Shown here piece by piece: positions 53,664-61,945 of a DNA stretch of 64,000 nucleotides; within the stretch, counting starts at the first letter, position 1; every line of letters begins with the position of its first letter. The stretch covers positions 1 through 64,000 of the forward strand of contig NZ_MUMH01000016.1 of assembly GCF_002155965.1 (NCBI RefSeq), in the 5' to 3' direction. The position numbers were made by a program, and so were the translations under genes. Below the pieces are notes generated by a model, which worked only from the letters and a program-made list of their open reading frames with translations, was not told the DNA's origin and made no database searches. Source of the DNA: Allokutzneria sp. NRRL B-24872 (GTDB lineage Bacteria; Actinomycetota; Actinomycetes; Mycobacteriales; Pseudonocardiaceae).

Positions 53664-53675
53664 CCCGGACAGCAG

Positions 53676-53708
53676 AAGGGGCCCCGGGATCATCCCGGGG
53701 CCCCTTTT
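53676..53708. terminator. strong bidirectional intrinsic terminator
   Basis: Perfect 14-bp arms AAGGGGCCCCGGGA and TCCCGGGGCCCCTT with a 3-base loop, followed by TT on the plus strand and preceded by AA on the other. It lies between the convergent GlsB-like and LCP genes and can stop both. Confidence 0.92.
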
Positions 53709-53714
53709 CGCGTG

Positions 53715-54761
53715 TCAGCCGGCGACGATCACCGAGGACGGCACGTCGACGTCGCGCTTGAGCGCGTCGAAGAGCTGGCCCGCCTTGGTCTTGTCCCACT
53801 GGACGGTGGAGCCGACCCCGGCGACGTTGCCGGTGCGGGCGATCGGCACGGTCGTGGTCACCACGGAGCCGGTGCCCGCCCCGCGCAGCCCCCACGCCAG
53901 CCCGGCGAGGTTGTGCAGGTGGTCGTCGTCGTTGACGATCATCGCCTTGGGCACGTCGGTGAGCAGCGGGAACACCCGGAACGGGTTGAGCACCGTGCCC
54001 AGGCCGGTCGCCTTGTCCATGACCGCGGACATGAACGCGCGCTGCCGCTCGACGCGGTCGAGGTCGGCGCGGGCGGAGGCCCTGGTGCGGACGTAGCCCA
54101 GCGCCTGCGCTCCGGTCAGCTCCTGGCAGCCCGGCTGGAGGTCGAGCCCGGCCTTGGGGTCGTTCATCGCCTTGTCGATGCACATGTCCACGCCGCCGAG
54201 GGAGTCGACGATGCCGACGAACCCGCCGAAGCCGATCTCGGCGTAGCGGTCGATGCGCAACCCGGTCTCGCCCTCGATGGTGCGCACGAGCAGCTGCGGG
54301 CCGCCCATGGCGAAGGCGGCGTTGAGCTTCTGCTTGCGCTTGCCGGGGATCGAGACGTAGGAGTCGCGCGGCAGGCTGATCAGCGTCGGCTTGGCGCTGC
54401 TGGACGGCAGGTGCACCAACATCATCGTGTCGGTGCGCTTGCCCGCGGCGCCGCCCGTGGCCAGCTCCTCGCGGTCCTCCTCGGACAGCCCGTCCCGGCT
54501 GTCGGAGCCGACGACCAGCCACGTCGTCCCGGGTGTCTCAGCGGGCCGCCCGGAGTACTCGGGCAGCGCTGTCGTCCGGTTGAGCGTGGTGTCGACGTAG
54601 ATCCACGTGCTCACGAGTCCCACCACGAGCACCAGCAGCACGACCAGCACGATTCGGCCGATCCGCACCTTGCGACGACGGGGGCGCTGCACGGGGGCCT
54701 GCCTCCGATCGTCGTAGTAGCCGCCCTGGTTGTGCGCGGGGCGACCGTACGGGGCGTTCAT
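53715..54761 (-). CDS. LytR-CpsA-Psr (LCP) family cell-wall ligase
   Basis: 348 residues. A basic N-terminus and one transmembrane segment (about 34-55, IGRIVLVVLLVLVVGLVSTW) anchor an extracytoplasmic LCP domain. Conserved residues are in WLVVGSDSRDG, KRTDTMMLVHL, SLPRDSYVSIPG and KLNAAFAMGGPQLLVRTIE, followed by DMCIDKAMNDPKAGL and YVRTRASARADLDRVERQR. LCP enzymes attach teichoic acids, arabinogalactan or other glycans to peptidoglycan. ATG 54761 is the start. Monocistronic, terminated by the hairpin at 53676. Confidence 0.94.
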   Translation of the reverse strand: MNAPYGRPAHNQGGYYDDRRQAPVQRPRRRKVRIGRIVLVVLLVLVVGLVSTWIYVDTTLNRTTALPEYSGRPAETPGTTWLVVGSDSRDGLSEEDREELATGGAAGKRTDTMMLVHLPSSSAKPTLISLPRDSYVSIPGKRKQKLNAAFAMGGPQLLVRTIEGETGLRIDRYAEIGFGGFVGIVDSLGGVDMCIDKAMNDPKAGLDLQPGCQELTGAQALGYVRTRASARADLDRVERQRAFMSAVMDKATGLGTVLNPFRVFPLLTDVPKAMIVNDDDHLHNLAGLAWGLRGAGTGSVVTTTVPIARTGNVAGVGSTVQWDKTKAGQLFDALKRDVDVPSSVIVAG

Positions 54762-54876
54762 GTTCCGTCCATTCGCACGCGGCCAACGATACGCAGATCC
54801 GTCCGGGTGCAGCCGGTTCAGGAAAACGGCACGGCCGGGTTAGACCTTCCGGGGCACAACGGTCAAGAATGTCCGA

Positions 54877-55446
54877 ATGGCGCTGAGCCGGTTCACCCGA
54901 GCAGGCCGGGCACGGTCCGGCCGTCACACCGTGCCGCCCGCCGCCGACACCGAGCTGGTCACCACCCTCTACCAGCGCTTCGGCGGGCAGTTGCTGGGTC
55001 ATGCCCTGCGGCTGACCGGCGGCGACCGGCACTGGGCAGAGGACGTCGTGCAGGAGACGCTGGTGCGCGCGTGGAAGCACGCGGAGCGGCTGGAGCGAGA
55101 TCCGGACCTGTTGCGGGCGTGGTTGTTCACGGTCGCGCGGCGGATCGTGATCGACGCGCGGCGCAGCCGGGGCGCGCGTCCGCAGGAGGTCGACCCCGCG
55201 CCGCTGGACCGGGTCCAGGTGCCCGATCGGACCGAGGCGTCGCTGGCCGCGATGGTCGTCGAGGAGGCCATGTCCGCGCTCAGCCAGGAACACCGGGACG
55301 TGCTGGTGCACACCCACCTGCAGGGCCGTAGCGTCAACGAGGCAGCCGAACTCCTCGGAATCCCGGCAGGGACGGTGAAGTCGCGGGTCTTCTACGCCCT
55401 GCGAGCGCTCCGTCGAGCCCTCGACGACCGAGGAGTCACCCAATGA
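54877..55446 (+). CDS. ECF sigma factor (SigL-like)
   Basis: 189 residues. Region 2 (LYQRFGGQLLGHALRLTGGDRHWAEDVVQETLVRAWKH, then LLRAWLFTVARRIVIDARR) and region 4 (ALSQEHRDVLVHTHLQGRSVNEAAELLGIPAGTVKSRVFYALRAL) are both complete. The partner gene overlaps its stop by 4 bp (ATGA) and encodes a zinc-finger anti-sigma factor, as in mycobacterial sigL-rslA. Likely responds to redox or envelope stress. ATG 54877; divergent from the LCP gene. Confidence 0.93.
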   Translation: MALSRFTRAGRARSGRHTVPPAADTELVTTLYQRFGGQLLGHALRLTGGDRHWAEDVVQETLVRAWKHAERLERDPDLLRAWLFTVARRIVIDARRSRGARPQEVDPAPLDRVQVPDRTEASLAAMVVEEAMSALSQEHRDVLVHTHLQGRSVNEAAELLGIPAGTVKSRVFYALRALRRALDDRGVTQ

Positions 55447-56087
55447 GGCCGCTGGTGGAACACACCGACCTGGGCGCTTACGTCCTGGGCGCGCTCTCCG
55501 AGACGGAGTCCGAGGCGTTCGAGGCGCACCTGATGGACTGCGCCGAGTGCCAGGGCGAGCTGAAGTCCTTCGCACCGCTGCCTGACCTGCTCGACCAGGT
55601 AAGCGTCCCGAAGGACAACGTGCTGACCGGGTTGCTGGACCGGGTCGGCCGGGAGCGGCGCAAGCGCAAGCGCTCCTGGTTGGTCGCCGCCGCGGCCGCC
55701 GTCGTGCTGATCGTGGCCGGGCCGCTGGTCACGTGGAGCGTGCTCAGCGCCGATCAGTGGTCGGAGTACACGACCACCTCCGCGCTGAGCGCGCGCAAGG
55801 GCGATGTCTGGGCCAACCTCACCGTCGACGGTGTGCCGTGGGGCACAGGCGTGCACCTGGAGCTGGGCGGGGTGACCGGCCCGCTGTCGTGCGGGTTGTA
55901 CGCGGTGACCAAGTCCGGTGAGACGCGCACGATGATGGACTGGACCGTGCCGCCCTACGGCTACGGCGTGCCCAGCCAGCCAAAGCCGCTGGTGGCCAAC
56001 GGGATGGTCGCGTTGCAGCGCGCCGACATCGCTCGGTACGTGGTGCGCACCTCCGACGGCAGGGACCTCGTCATACTGGAGCCATGA
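55443..56087 (+). CDS. zinc-finger membrane anti-sigma factor (RslA/RskA-like)
   Basis: 214 residues. The ZAS motif is FEAHLMDCAEC with His29, Cys33 and Cys36, preceded by LGAYVLGALSETE. A single transmembrane segment at about 79-101 (SWLVAAAAAVVLIVAGPLV) is followed by an extracytoplasmic RskA-like beta domain (TVDGVPWGTGVHLEL). It should hold the sigma factor at the membrane and release it on oxidation of the zinc site or on proteolysis. Start and stop each overlap the neighbour by 4 bp. Confidence 0.92.
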   Translation: MRPLVEHTDLGAYVLGALSETESEAFEAHLMDCAECQGELKSFAPLPDLLDQVSVPKDNVLTGLLDRVGRERRKRKRSWLVAAAAAVVLIVAGPLVTWSVLSADQWSEYTTTSALSARKGDVWANLTVDGVPWGTGVHLELGGVTGPLSCGLYAVTKSGETRTMMDWTVPPYGYGVPSQPKPLVANGMVALQRADIARYVVRTSDGRDLVILEP

Positions 56088-56323
56088 GTGCGATCGTGGA
56101 GTTCTACTGGCGGCCCGGCTGCGGCTTCTGCTCGTCGTTGCGGTCCGGGCTGGCCAAGACCGACCTGACCGTGCAGGAGGTCAACATTTGGGAGGACCCC
56201 GAGGCGGCGGCGCGCGTGCGCTCGGTCGCCAACGGCAACGAGGTCGTTCCCACCGTGTTCGTCGGCGACAAGTCGTTGGTCAACCCGTCCGTCGCGCAGG
56301 TGCTCGCCGCGGCGAACTCGTAG
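56084..56323 (+). CDS. mycoredoxin/glutaredoxin-like protein
   Basis: 79 residues. VEFYWRPGCGFCSSLRSGL carries the redox pair Cys13/Cys16 (CGFC), and NEVVPTVFVGDKSLVNPS is the thioredoxin-fold cis-Pro region. The pattern matches mycoredoxin-1, which reduces mycothiol mixed disulfides. It overlaps the anti-sigma gene by 4 bp, so thiol reduction is co-expressed with a redox-type sigma/anti-sigma pair; a feedback role on the anti-sigma zinc site is a reasonable inference. Confidence 0.9.
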   Translation: MSAIVEFYWRPGCGFCSSLRSGLAKTDLTVQEVNIWEDPEAAARVRSVANGNEVVPTVFVGDKSLVNPSVAQVLAAANS

Positions 56324-56410
56324 AGCTGGTGGACTCCTGAATCTGACGGTTCTGTGACGGCGGGTCCCGACGGGGCGACAAGCCCTCCGTGAGGTCCTAG
56401 CGTCGGCGGT

Positions 56411-57454
56411 GTGCGCGTACTCGTGACCGGCGGAGCCGGCTTCATCGGCTCCCACATCGCCGACGCCCTTGTGGCGCAAGGACATGAGCCCGTCCTGTTG
56501 GACGTGTTCCTGCCAGTTGCCCACAACTCCGTTCCCCCGTGGGTTTCCCTCGATCAGTTGGAACGCGGCGACATCCGCGACACCGACCTCCTCGCCCGAC
56601 TTCTGTCCACTGTGGACGCTGTCTGTCACCAGGCCGCCATGGTCGGCCACGGCGTCGATCCCACCGACGCTCCGGATTACGCGCTGCACAACGACTTCGG
56701 TACCGCCGTGCTGCTCGCCGAGATGCACCGCGCTGGCGTGAAGCGGCTCGTGCTCGCGTCGTCCATGGTGGTGTACGGCGAGGGTCGCTACAGCTGTCCT
56801 TCGCACGGCGTGGTCCGCCCCGCTCCGCGCCGGTTCTCCGACATCTCGGCCGGGTTGTTCGAGCCGCCGTGCCCGGAGTGCGGTGGCGCGCTGCGCTCCG
56901 AGCTGATCGCCGAGGACGCTCCGCTCGACCCGCGAAGTACTTATGCGGCAACGAAGTTGGCCCAGGAGCACCTTGCGTCCGCGTGGGCTCGGCAGACCGG
57001 CGGCGGGGTGTGGGCTTTGCGCTACCACAACGTTTACGGCCCGCGCATGCCTCGGAACACCCCGTACGCGGGCGTGGCGTCGATGTTCCGCTCGTCCCTT
57101 GAGCGCGGCGAGGCTCCTCGGCTGATGGAAGACGGCTTGCAGCGCCGTGACTTCGTGCACGTGTCGGACGTGGCCTTGGCCAACGTGCTCGCTCTGGAAG
57201 CCGCTCCGCCCGCTGGTGCCCTTGAGGCCGTGAACGTGTGCTCCGGCGAGCCCCACACCGTCGGCGAGCTTGCCACCGAGTTGGCGCGCGCCCACGGCGG
57301 CCCCATGCCCGACGTCATCGGCGGCGCGCGCCCCGGCGACGTCCGGCACGTCGTGGCCGACCCCGCCAAGGCCGCCCGCGTGCTCGGCTACCGCGCCCGC
57401 ACCCCGTTCACCACCGGCGTCCGCGCCTTCGCCAGCGCGCCCCTCCGCCCCTGA
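56411..57454 (+). CDS. NAD-dependent epimerase/dehydratase (extended SDR)
   Basis: 347 residues. GGAGFIGSHIADAL is the Rossmann motif (7-20); catalytic Ser in LASSMVVYGEG and Tyr/Lys in STYAATKLAQEH. An unusual insertion between them (FEPPCPECGGALRSELI) contains a CPEC motif and could bind metal. YHNVYGPRMPRNTPYAGVASMF matches UDP-glucose 4-epimerase-like enzymes. GTG 56411 is at the start of the frame, possibly leaderless. It precedes the orphan kinase on the opposite strand and contains an exact dispersed-palindrome copy. Likely makes a sugar nucleotide for the GT2 locus at 60049. Confidence 0.87.
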   Translation: MRVLVTGGAGFIGSHIADALVAQGHEPVLLDVFLPVAHNSVPPWVSLDQLERGDIRDTDLLARLLSTVDAVCHQAAMVGHGVDPTDAPDYALHNDFGTAVLLAEMHRAGVKRLVLASSMVVYGEGRYSCPSHGVVRPAPRRFSDISAGLFEPPCPECGGALRSELIAEDAPLDPRSTYAATKLAQEHLASAWARQTGGGVWALRYHNVYGPRMPRNTPYAGVASMFRSSLERGEAPRLMEDGLQRRDFVHVSDVALANVLALEAAPPAGALEAVNVCSGEPHTVGELATELARAHGGPMPDVIGGARPGDVRHVVADPAKAARVLGYRARTPFTTGVRAFASAPLRP

Positions 57455-57516
57455 CCCTCCACACCCGCACGGCCCCTCCACGCGCACGGCCCCTCAACGT
57501 CCACCGAGTCCGACCG

Positions 57517-57581
57517 ACCCGTTTCGTACCGGAGGCGGGAAATGGGAGCGCTCTCTTTCCCGTTACCGGTACGAAACGGGT
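57517..57581. repeat. 65-bp palindromic element, copy B
   Basis: Perfect 16-bp arms ACCCGTTTCGTACCGG and CCGGTACGAAACGGGT surround the core GGGAGCGCTCTCTTTCCCG shared with 25606-25668. It lies between convergent genes just 4 bp before the histidine-kinase stop and may act as a terminator here. Confidence 0.82.
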
Positions 57582-57584
57582 TCC

Positions 57585-58628
57585 TTAGACAACTGTGCGG
57601 GAGGGTGCGCGGAGGGGGATGCGGAGTTCGAAGCGGCAGCCGGGGCCGTGGTTGCGGGCGTCGATGCGGCCGCGGTGGGCCTCCACCAAGCCGCGCGCGA
57701 TGGCCAGGCCGAGGCCCGCCCCAGCCGGTTGGTGGCCGTGGTCGGGCGTGCGAGCGGGGGTGCCGCGGAATGCGACCTCGAAGACGCGGGACAGCTCGGC
57801 GTCGGGGATTCCGCCGCAGCAGTCGTCGACCGACAGCCACGCCTCGCGCTCGTCCTGCCCGGCGCGCACGACCACGGAGCCGGAGGGCGGCGTGTGCCGG
57901 ATGGCGTTGGCGAGCAGGTTGCGCAACACGCGCGAGAGCTCCGGAGTGCTGCCCTGCACGACGGGCGACGAGCCGGGCTCAGCGACCAGGCGCACGCCCT
58001 TGCGCGAGGCGGCGGGGTGGGACGCGCTGACCGCCTCCTCGACCACCTCTCGGAGCGCGACGGGCCTCATCGTGAGCTTCAGCGCCCCGGCGGTGATCTT
58101 CGACAGCTCGAAGAGGTCCTCCACCATCGCGTTGAGCCGCATCGCTTCCCCGCCGATGCGGCCGCCGTAGTCGCGGACCTCGACGGGTGCGGCGACGACG
58201 CCGTCGGAGAGAGCTTCGGCCATGGCGCGGATTCCGGCGAGCGGAGTGCGCAGGTCGTGGCTGATCCACGCGACGAGCTCGCGCCGGGACGCCTCGGCGG
58301 CGCGCTCGCGGGCACGGGCCTCGCGCTCCCACACGGTGCGCTTGGCGATGCCCCGGCCGAGCAGGACGGCGGTGGGCACGGTGACCGCGGCGACGAGCAG
58401 GCACACGAGCAGCGTGATCGTCAGCGTCGGGGTGAACATGAAGCCGCTGATGCCGACCGCGCCGGCGAAGGTCGCGACCAGCGGGATCAGGATGAGCACG
58501 GTCATCGAGGTGGTCAGCGAGCGGTGCCGCAGCGCGTGCAGCAGCCACGCGCCGAGCAGGAACACCGGCAGCGACAACCCCACCGCGTACGGCGCGATGT
58601 GCGCGAGGTGGGCCAGGATCTCGTCCAC
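57585..58628 (-). CDS. orphan membrane sensor histidine kinase
   Basis: 347 residues. Four N-terminal membrane segments (about 10-105) lead to a coiled linker and the H box [18 protein letters not shown] near 123, where His is phosphorylated. The N box [15 protein letters not shown] and G boxes [12 protein letters not shown] and [18 protein letters not shown] form the ATPase. No response-regulator gene is adjacent on either side; the neighbour is a membrane protein 3 bp upstream, so it may share a transcript with that gene. Signal unknown. Confidence 0.9.
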   Translation of the reverse strand: MDEILAHLAHIAPYAVGLSLPVFLLGAWLLHALRHRSLTTSMTVLILIPLVATFAGAVGISGFMFTPTLTITLLVCLLVAAVTVPTAVLLGRGIAKRTVWEREARARERAAEASRRELVAWISHDLRTPLAGIRAMAEALSDGVVAAPVEVRDYGGRIGGEAMRLNAMVEDLFELSKITAGALKLTMRPVALREVVEEAVSASHPAASRKGVRLVAEPGSSPVVQGSTPELSRVLRNLLANAIRHTPPSGSVVVRAGQDEREAWLSVDDCCGGIPDAELSRVFEVAFRGTPARTPDHGHQPAGAGLGLAIARGLVEAHRGRIDARNHGPGCRFELRIPLRAPSRTVV

Positions 58629-58631
58629 AGG

Positions 58632-59906
58632 TCACCAGTTCGTGAGCAGGAGATGGTTCACGGCGAGCGCGGTCACCGCTTGGGCGGCGAGCCACCCTCG
58701 GCGGTCCCGCTCGGGGAGCAGGGCCACGGCGGGCAGCAGCCAGACCGCGAACGGTAGCCAGATGCGCTCCACCTCGGCCTTGCTGAGCCCCGAAAGGGTG
58801 GCGGCCAGCACGGCGAGCACGGCGGCCCCGACCACCAGGAGCAGCAGTCTGTCGCTCCCCAACCTTCGCAGACCGGGCGCGACGGCGGGCCCGGCGGCCA
58901 GCACCAGGCAGGCGAGATTGGCCCACACCCAGTACGAGTACGGACGGTAGAGCCCAATGCCCTGGTAGTACCGGTCGATCACCAGGTGGTAGCCGTCCAA
59001 CCACCAGAAACCCGCCAGGGTGAACACGGCGACGACGCCGAGCGCGCCGAGCACCGCCCACCCCAGAGCCCGCCACCGCCCGCTCATCAGCGCGACCACC
59101 AAAGCCAGCGGCCCCAGCAACACCAACCCGTAGGAGAGGTGGACGCCGAAGCCGAGGACCGCGCCCCCCGCCAACCACGACCACCGGTGACCGAGTGCCA
59201 CCAACGCGATCCCGGTCGCGGTCACCCCGGCGAAGAGCCCGTCCGCCGACGCGCCCACCCACACCGCGCCCGGGAAGAGCACCAGGAACGGCAGCACGGC
59301 ACGGGCGGCCTCCGGGGCGCCGAGCGCGCGCAGCGTCACGGGGACCGCGACCACCACGGCGGCACCGACCGCGACGCAGGCGATGCCCGCCCAAGCTCCG
59401 CCGCCGAGGCCGATGCGGTCCAACCACACGAAGACCAATGTGGCGCCCGGCGGATGCCCCGAGACATGTGTGGTCCACGAATCTGGTTGGTGGTCAAGGA
59501 TTCTGGCCGCGAAGCCCCGTAGCATCGCCGGGATGTCGGTGATGCCGGGCACCTCGTGCAGGTACTCGTCGCGGCTGGCGAGCTTGTCGGCGAAGCCGGA
59601 CTGCCACCCGTCGATCATGGCCAGCGCGAAGGTCCAGGCCAGCGCGGCGAAGTAGCCGGACACCAGCGCGCGTCGCCACGGCAGGCGTGAAGCCAGCCCA
59701 GGCCCCCACGCGCACACGGCGATCGCGATCAGCACCGCGAAGGGCGTTCCAGGACCGACGTGCGGAGCCCACTCGCCGAAAACCGGTGCGGCGCGGGCGA
59801 AGATCGGGGCGCCGACGGAGTTCAGCTGGTAGCCGACCACGACCGCGACGGCGAGCAGGACTACCGCGACTCCCCCGGCGACGAGGTCGGCGCGACGCGT
59901 CATCAT
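58632..59906 (-). CDS. GT-C-like integral membrane protein (putative mannosyltransferase)
   Basis: 424 residues with about 11 membrane segments. The first periplasmic loop has acidic residues (DGWQSGFADKLASRDEYLHEVP), and VSGHPPGATLVFVWLDRIGLG resembles GT-C polyprenol-dependent glycosyltransferases. WWLDGYHLVIDRYYQGIGLYRPYSYW and KAEVERIWLPFAVW are further loop motifs found in actinobacterial members of this uncharacterised group. Start at the first ATG, 59906. It lies 3 bp upstream of the kinase gene on the same strand and divergent from the GT2 operon, so a role in the same envelope pathway is likely. Confidence 0.78.
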   Translation of the reverse strand: MMTRRADLVAGGVAVVLLAVAVVVGYQLNSVGAPIFARAAPVFGEWAPHVGPGTPFAVLIAIAVCAWGPGLASRLPWRRALVSGYFAALAWTFALAMIDGWQSGFADKLASRDEYLHEVPGITDIPAMLRGFAARILDHQPDSWTTHVSGHPPGATLVFVWLDRIGLGGGAWAGIACVAVGAAVVVAVPVTLRALGAPEAARAVLPFLVLFPGAVWVGASADGLFAGVTATGIALVALGHRWSWLAGGAVLGFGVHLSYGLVLLGPLALVVALMSGRWRALGWAVLGALGVVAVFTLAGFWWLDGYHLVIDRYYQGIGLYRPYSYWVWANLACLVLAAGPAVAPGLRRLGSDRLLLLVVGAAVLAVLAATLSGLSKAEVERIWLPFAVWLLPAVALLPERDRRGWLAAQAVTALAVNHLLLTNW

Positions 59907-60048
59907 GCCCGCAGACTAGAGCCGTCGCACCCCGGGAACAGCCGCTGAGAGCGTTTCGTCAGACTTCCGTAAGAACCTTTGCGACGTCATGATTTGTTAA
60001 GCACCGCAAGGGTTCCAGGGTCGCGGCAACCGTCGTAGCTTCCGATCC

Positions 60049-60702
60049 GTGGATGAGATCGACGTGGTGTTCCCGTGCTTGGACGAAGCGGCGGCGCTGC
60101 CGGCTGTGCTCGCGGCGCTGCCCTCCGGCTACCGCGCGATTGTGGTGGACAACGGTTCGAGCGACGGCTCCCCCCAGATCGCTCGGGCGCACGGCGCGAG
60201 GGTCGTGCACGAACCGCGCCCCGGCTACGGAGCCGCCGTGCATGCGGGCGTGCTCGCGGCCAGGTCGTCGATCGTGTGCGTGCTGGACGCGGACGGATCG
60301 CTCGACGCGGGCGAGCTGCCCAAGCTCGTCGAAGCCGTTGCCAGCGGCGATGCCGACCTCGCCGTGGGGCGGCGGGTTCCCGCTGAGCGCGGCGCTTGGC
60401 CGTGGCACGCCCGAGTGGGCAACGCGGTCCTGGCCGCACTCCTGCGCCGCAAGGGCTTGCCGGTCAAGGACATCGGACCGATCCGGGCGGCCCACCGCGA
60501 TGCCTTGCTGGCGTTGAACATTCGCGATCGGCGCTTCGGCTACCCACTGGAGCTGCTGTTGCGCGCGGGCGCGGCGAACTGGCGCATAGCGGAGTTCGAC
60601 GTCGCGTATCGACCGCGCACGGCGGGCACGCGCTCAAAGGTTTCCGGCTCCGTCAAGGGAACTCTCCGCGCGGTGCGCGACATGGCGGGGGTGCTCCGAT
60701 GA
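60049..60702 (+). CDS. GT2-family glycosyltransferase
   Basis: 217 residues. IDVVFPCLDEAAALPAVLAAL, AIVVDNGSSDGSPQIARAHGARVVHEPRPGYG and CVLDADGSLDAGELPKLVEAV are the nucleotide- and metal-binding motifs (DADGS as the DxD element) of inverting GT-A enzymes such as polyprenyl-phosphate glycosyltransferases. No membrane segment is present. GTG 60049 is the start, possibly leaderless. The stop overlaps the DUF2064 start (ATGA), beginning a run of four 4-bp overlaps. Confidence 0.9.
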   Translation: MDEIDVVFPCLDEAAALPAVLAALPSGYRAIVVDNGSSDGSPQIARAHGARVVHEPRPGYGAAVHAGVLAARSSIVCVLDADGSLDAGELPKLVEAVASGDADLAVGRRVPAERGAWPWHARVGNAVLAALLRRKGLPVKDIGPIRAAHRDALLALNIRDRRFGYPLELLLRAGAANWRIAEFDVAYRPRTAGTRSKVSGSVKGTLRAVRDMAGVLR

Positions 60703-61346
60703 GCCGCGCGCTGCTCGTCGTGGCCAAGGCACCCGTGCCGGGCTTGGCAAAGACACGTCTGTGCCCGCCCGCGACGCCGGACCAGGCAGCCGATATCGCA
60801 GCCGCCGCGCTCCTGGACACACTGGACGCTGTCCTGCGAACACCCAACACCACGCCGTACATCGCATTCACCGGCGACCTCCAACGAGCTTGTCGCGGCG
60901 AGGAAATCGCAGCGATCTTCAAGGACTGCGATGTCTTCGAGCAGCAGGGAGAGTCCTTTTCGGACAGACTCGCCAACGCGCACGCAGAGGTCGCACGGCG
61001 CGCTCCTGGCAAGCCCGTCGTGCAGATCGGCATGGACACACCTCAGGTCACACCGTCGTTGCTGGCCAAGTGCTTTCCCTCGAACGATGCCACGATCGGC
61101 CGCGCGCACGACGGCGGCTGGTGGGCGCTCGGCCTGCGCGACCCGAACCACGCGGAAGTACTGCGTGCTGTTCCCATGTCGCAGTACGACACCGGAGTTC
61201 TCACCATGAAGGCGCTGTGGGACAAGGGTCTCGACATCGCATCACTCCCGGTCCTGTCCGATGTGGACACAATGGCCGATGCGCTCGCAGTTGCCGATGC
61301 GACACCGCGAAGCCGCTTCGCCAGAGCGGTGGAGGCGCTGAGATGA
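60699..61346 (+). CDS. DUF2064 family protein (TIGR04282-type)
   Basis: 215 residues. VVAKAPVPGLAKTRLCPPATPDQAADIAAAALLDTLDAV is the hallmark N-terminus, and GQPVVQIGMDTPQVTP-like and GRAHDGGWWALGLRDPNHAEVL segments complete the GT-A-like fold related to nucleotidyl transferases. The family has been linked by naming to arsenosugar biosynthesis, but in actinomycetes it is usually found beside GT2 genes and its activity is unknown. ATG 60699 overlaps the GT2 stop; the 3' end overlaps the methyltransferase start. Confidence 0.87.
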   Translation: MSRALLVVAKAPVPGLAKTRLCPPATPDQAADIAAAALLDTLDAVLRTPNTTPYIAFTGDLQRACRGEEIAAIFKDCDVFEQQGESFSDRLANAHAEVARRAPGKPVVQIGMDTPQVTPSLLAKCFPSNDATIGRAHDGGWWALGLRDPNHAEVLRAVPMSQYDTGVLTMKALWDKGLDIASLPVLSDVDTMADALAVADATPRSRFARAVEALR

Positions 61347-61945
61347 CGGTCTTCGACGAAGCACTCCTCGGCGCACCGAGCTGGCTGCACACCGCGACCG
61401 GGGAGCGCAGAGAGCTGCACCCGGACCGCTGGACGGCCGAGGCGGACGCGGCCGACGAGGTGATGCTCGCCGGGTGTCGCGGCCCGAGCATCGACATCGG
61501 TTGCGGCCCCGGCCGGCTGACCGTGGCCCTCGCGGCGCGCGGAGTTCCCGCGCTGGGCGTGGACATCTCCTCGGTCGCCGTGCGCCTGACCACCCGACGA
61601 GGTGGATTGGCTCTGCACCGCAACGTGTTCAACCCGTTGCCCGGCGAAGGCCGCTGGCGGCACGCGCTGCTCGCGGACGGCAACGTCGGCATCGGCGGCG
61701 ATCCCGTCGCGCTGCTGAGCCGCGTCGGCGAACTGCTCTCGAAGAACGGACGCGCGGTCGTCGAGGTGGACCCGCCCGGCGGAGGCGTGCGGCGCGAACG
61801 CGCGAGGATGGCCGAAGGGCCGTGGTTCGACTGGGCATGGGTGGGCGCGGAGTCGATCGGCACGGTCGCGGCCGTAGCCGGACTGCTCACGCAAAGGATC
61901 ACTGAACACTCCGGGCGTTGGTTCGCGGAACTGGGGAGGCCGTGA
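61343..61945 (+). CDS. class I SAM-dependent methyltransferase
   Basis: 200 residues. The SAM motif I is SIDIGCGPGRLTVALAARG, with GVDISSVAVRL as motif II, and ALLADGNVGIGGDPVALLSRVGELLSKNGRAVVEVDPPG covers motifs post II to III. ATG 61343 overlaps the previous stop and its own stop overlaps the next start (GTGA). Third gene of the GT2 operon; methyl acceptor unknown, possibly the polyprenyl- or sugar-linked product of its neighbours. Confidence 0.87.
   Translation: MTVFDEALLGAPSWLHTATGERRELHPDRWTAEADAADEVMLAGCRGPSIDIGCGPGRLTVALAARGVPALGVDISSVAVRLTTRRGGLALHRNVFNPLPGEGRWRHALLADGNVGIGGDPVALLSRVGELLSKNGRAVVEVDPPGGGVRRERARMAEGPWFDWAWVGAESIGTVAAVAGLLTQRITEHSGRWFAELGRP

Noticed and set aside
57541-57562. 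GGGAGCGCTCTC as a CebR-type cellobiose operator
   Set aside because: It is part of the 65-bp repeated element, matches only one half of the TGGGAGCGCTCCCA consensus and lies between convergent gene ends.
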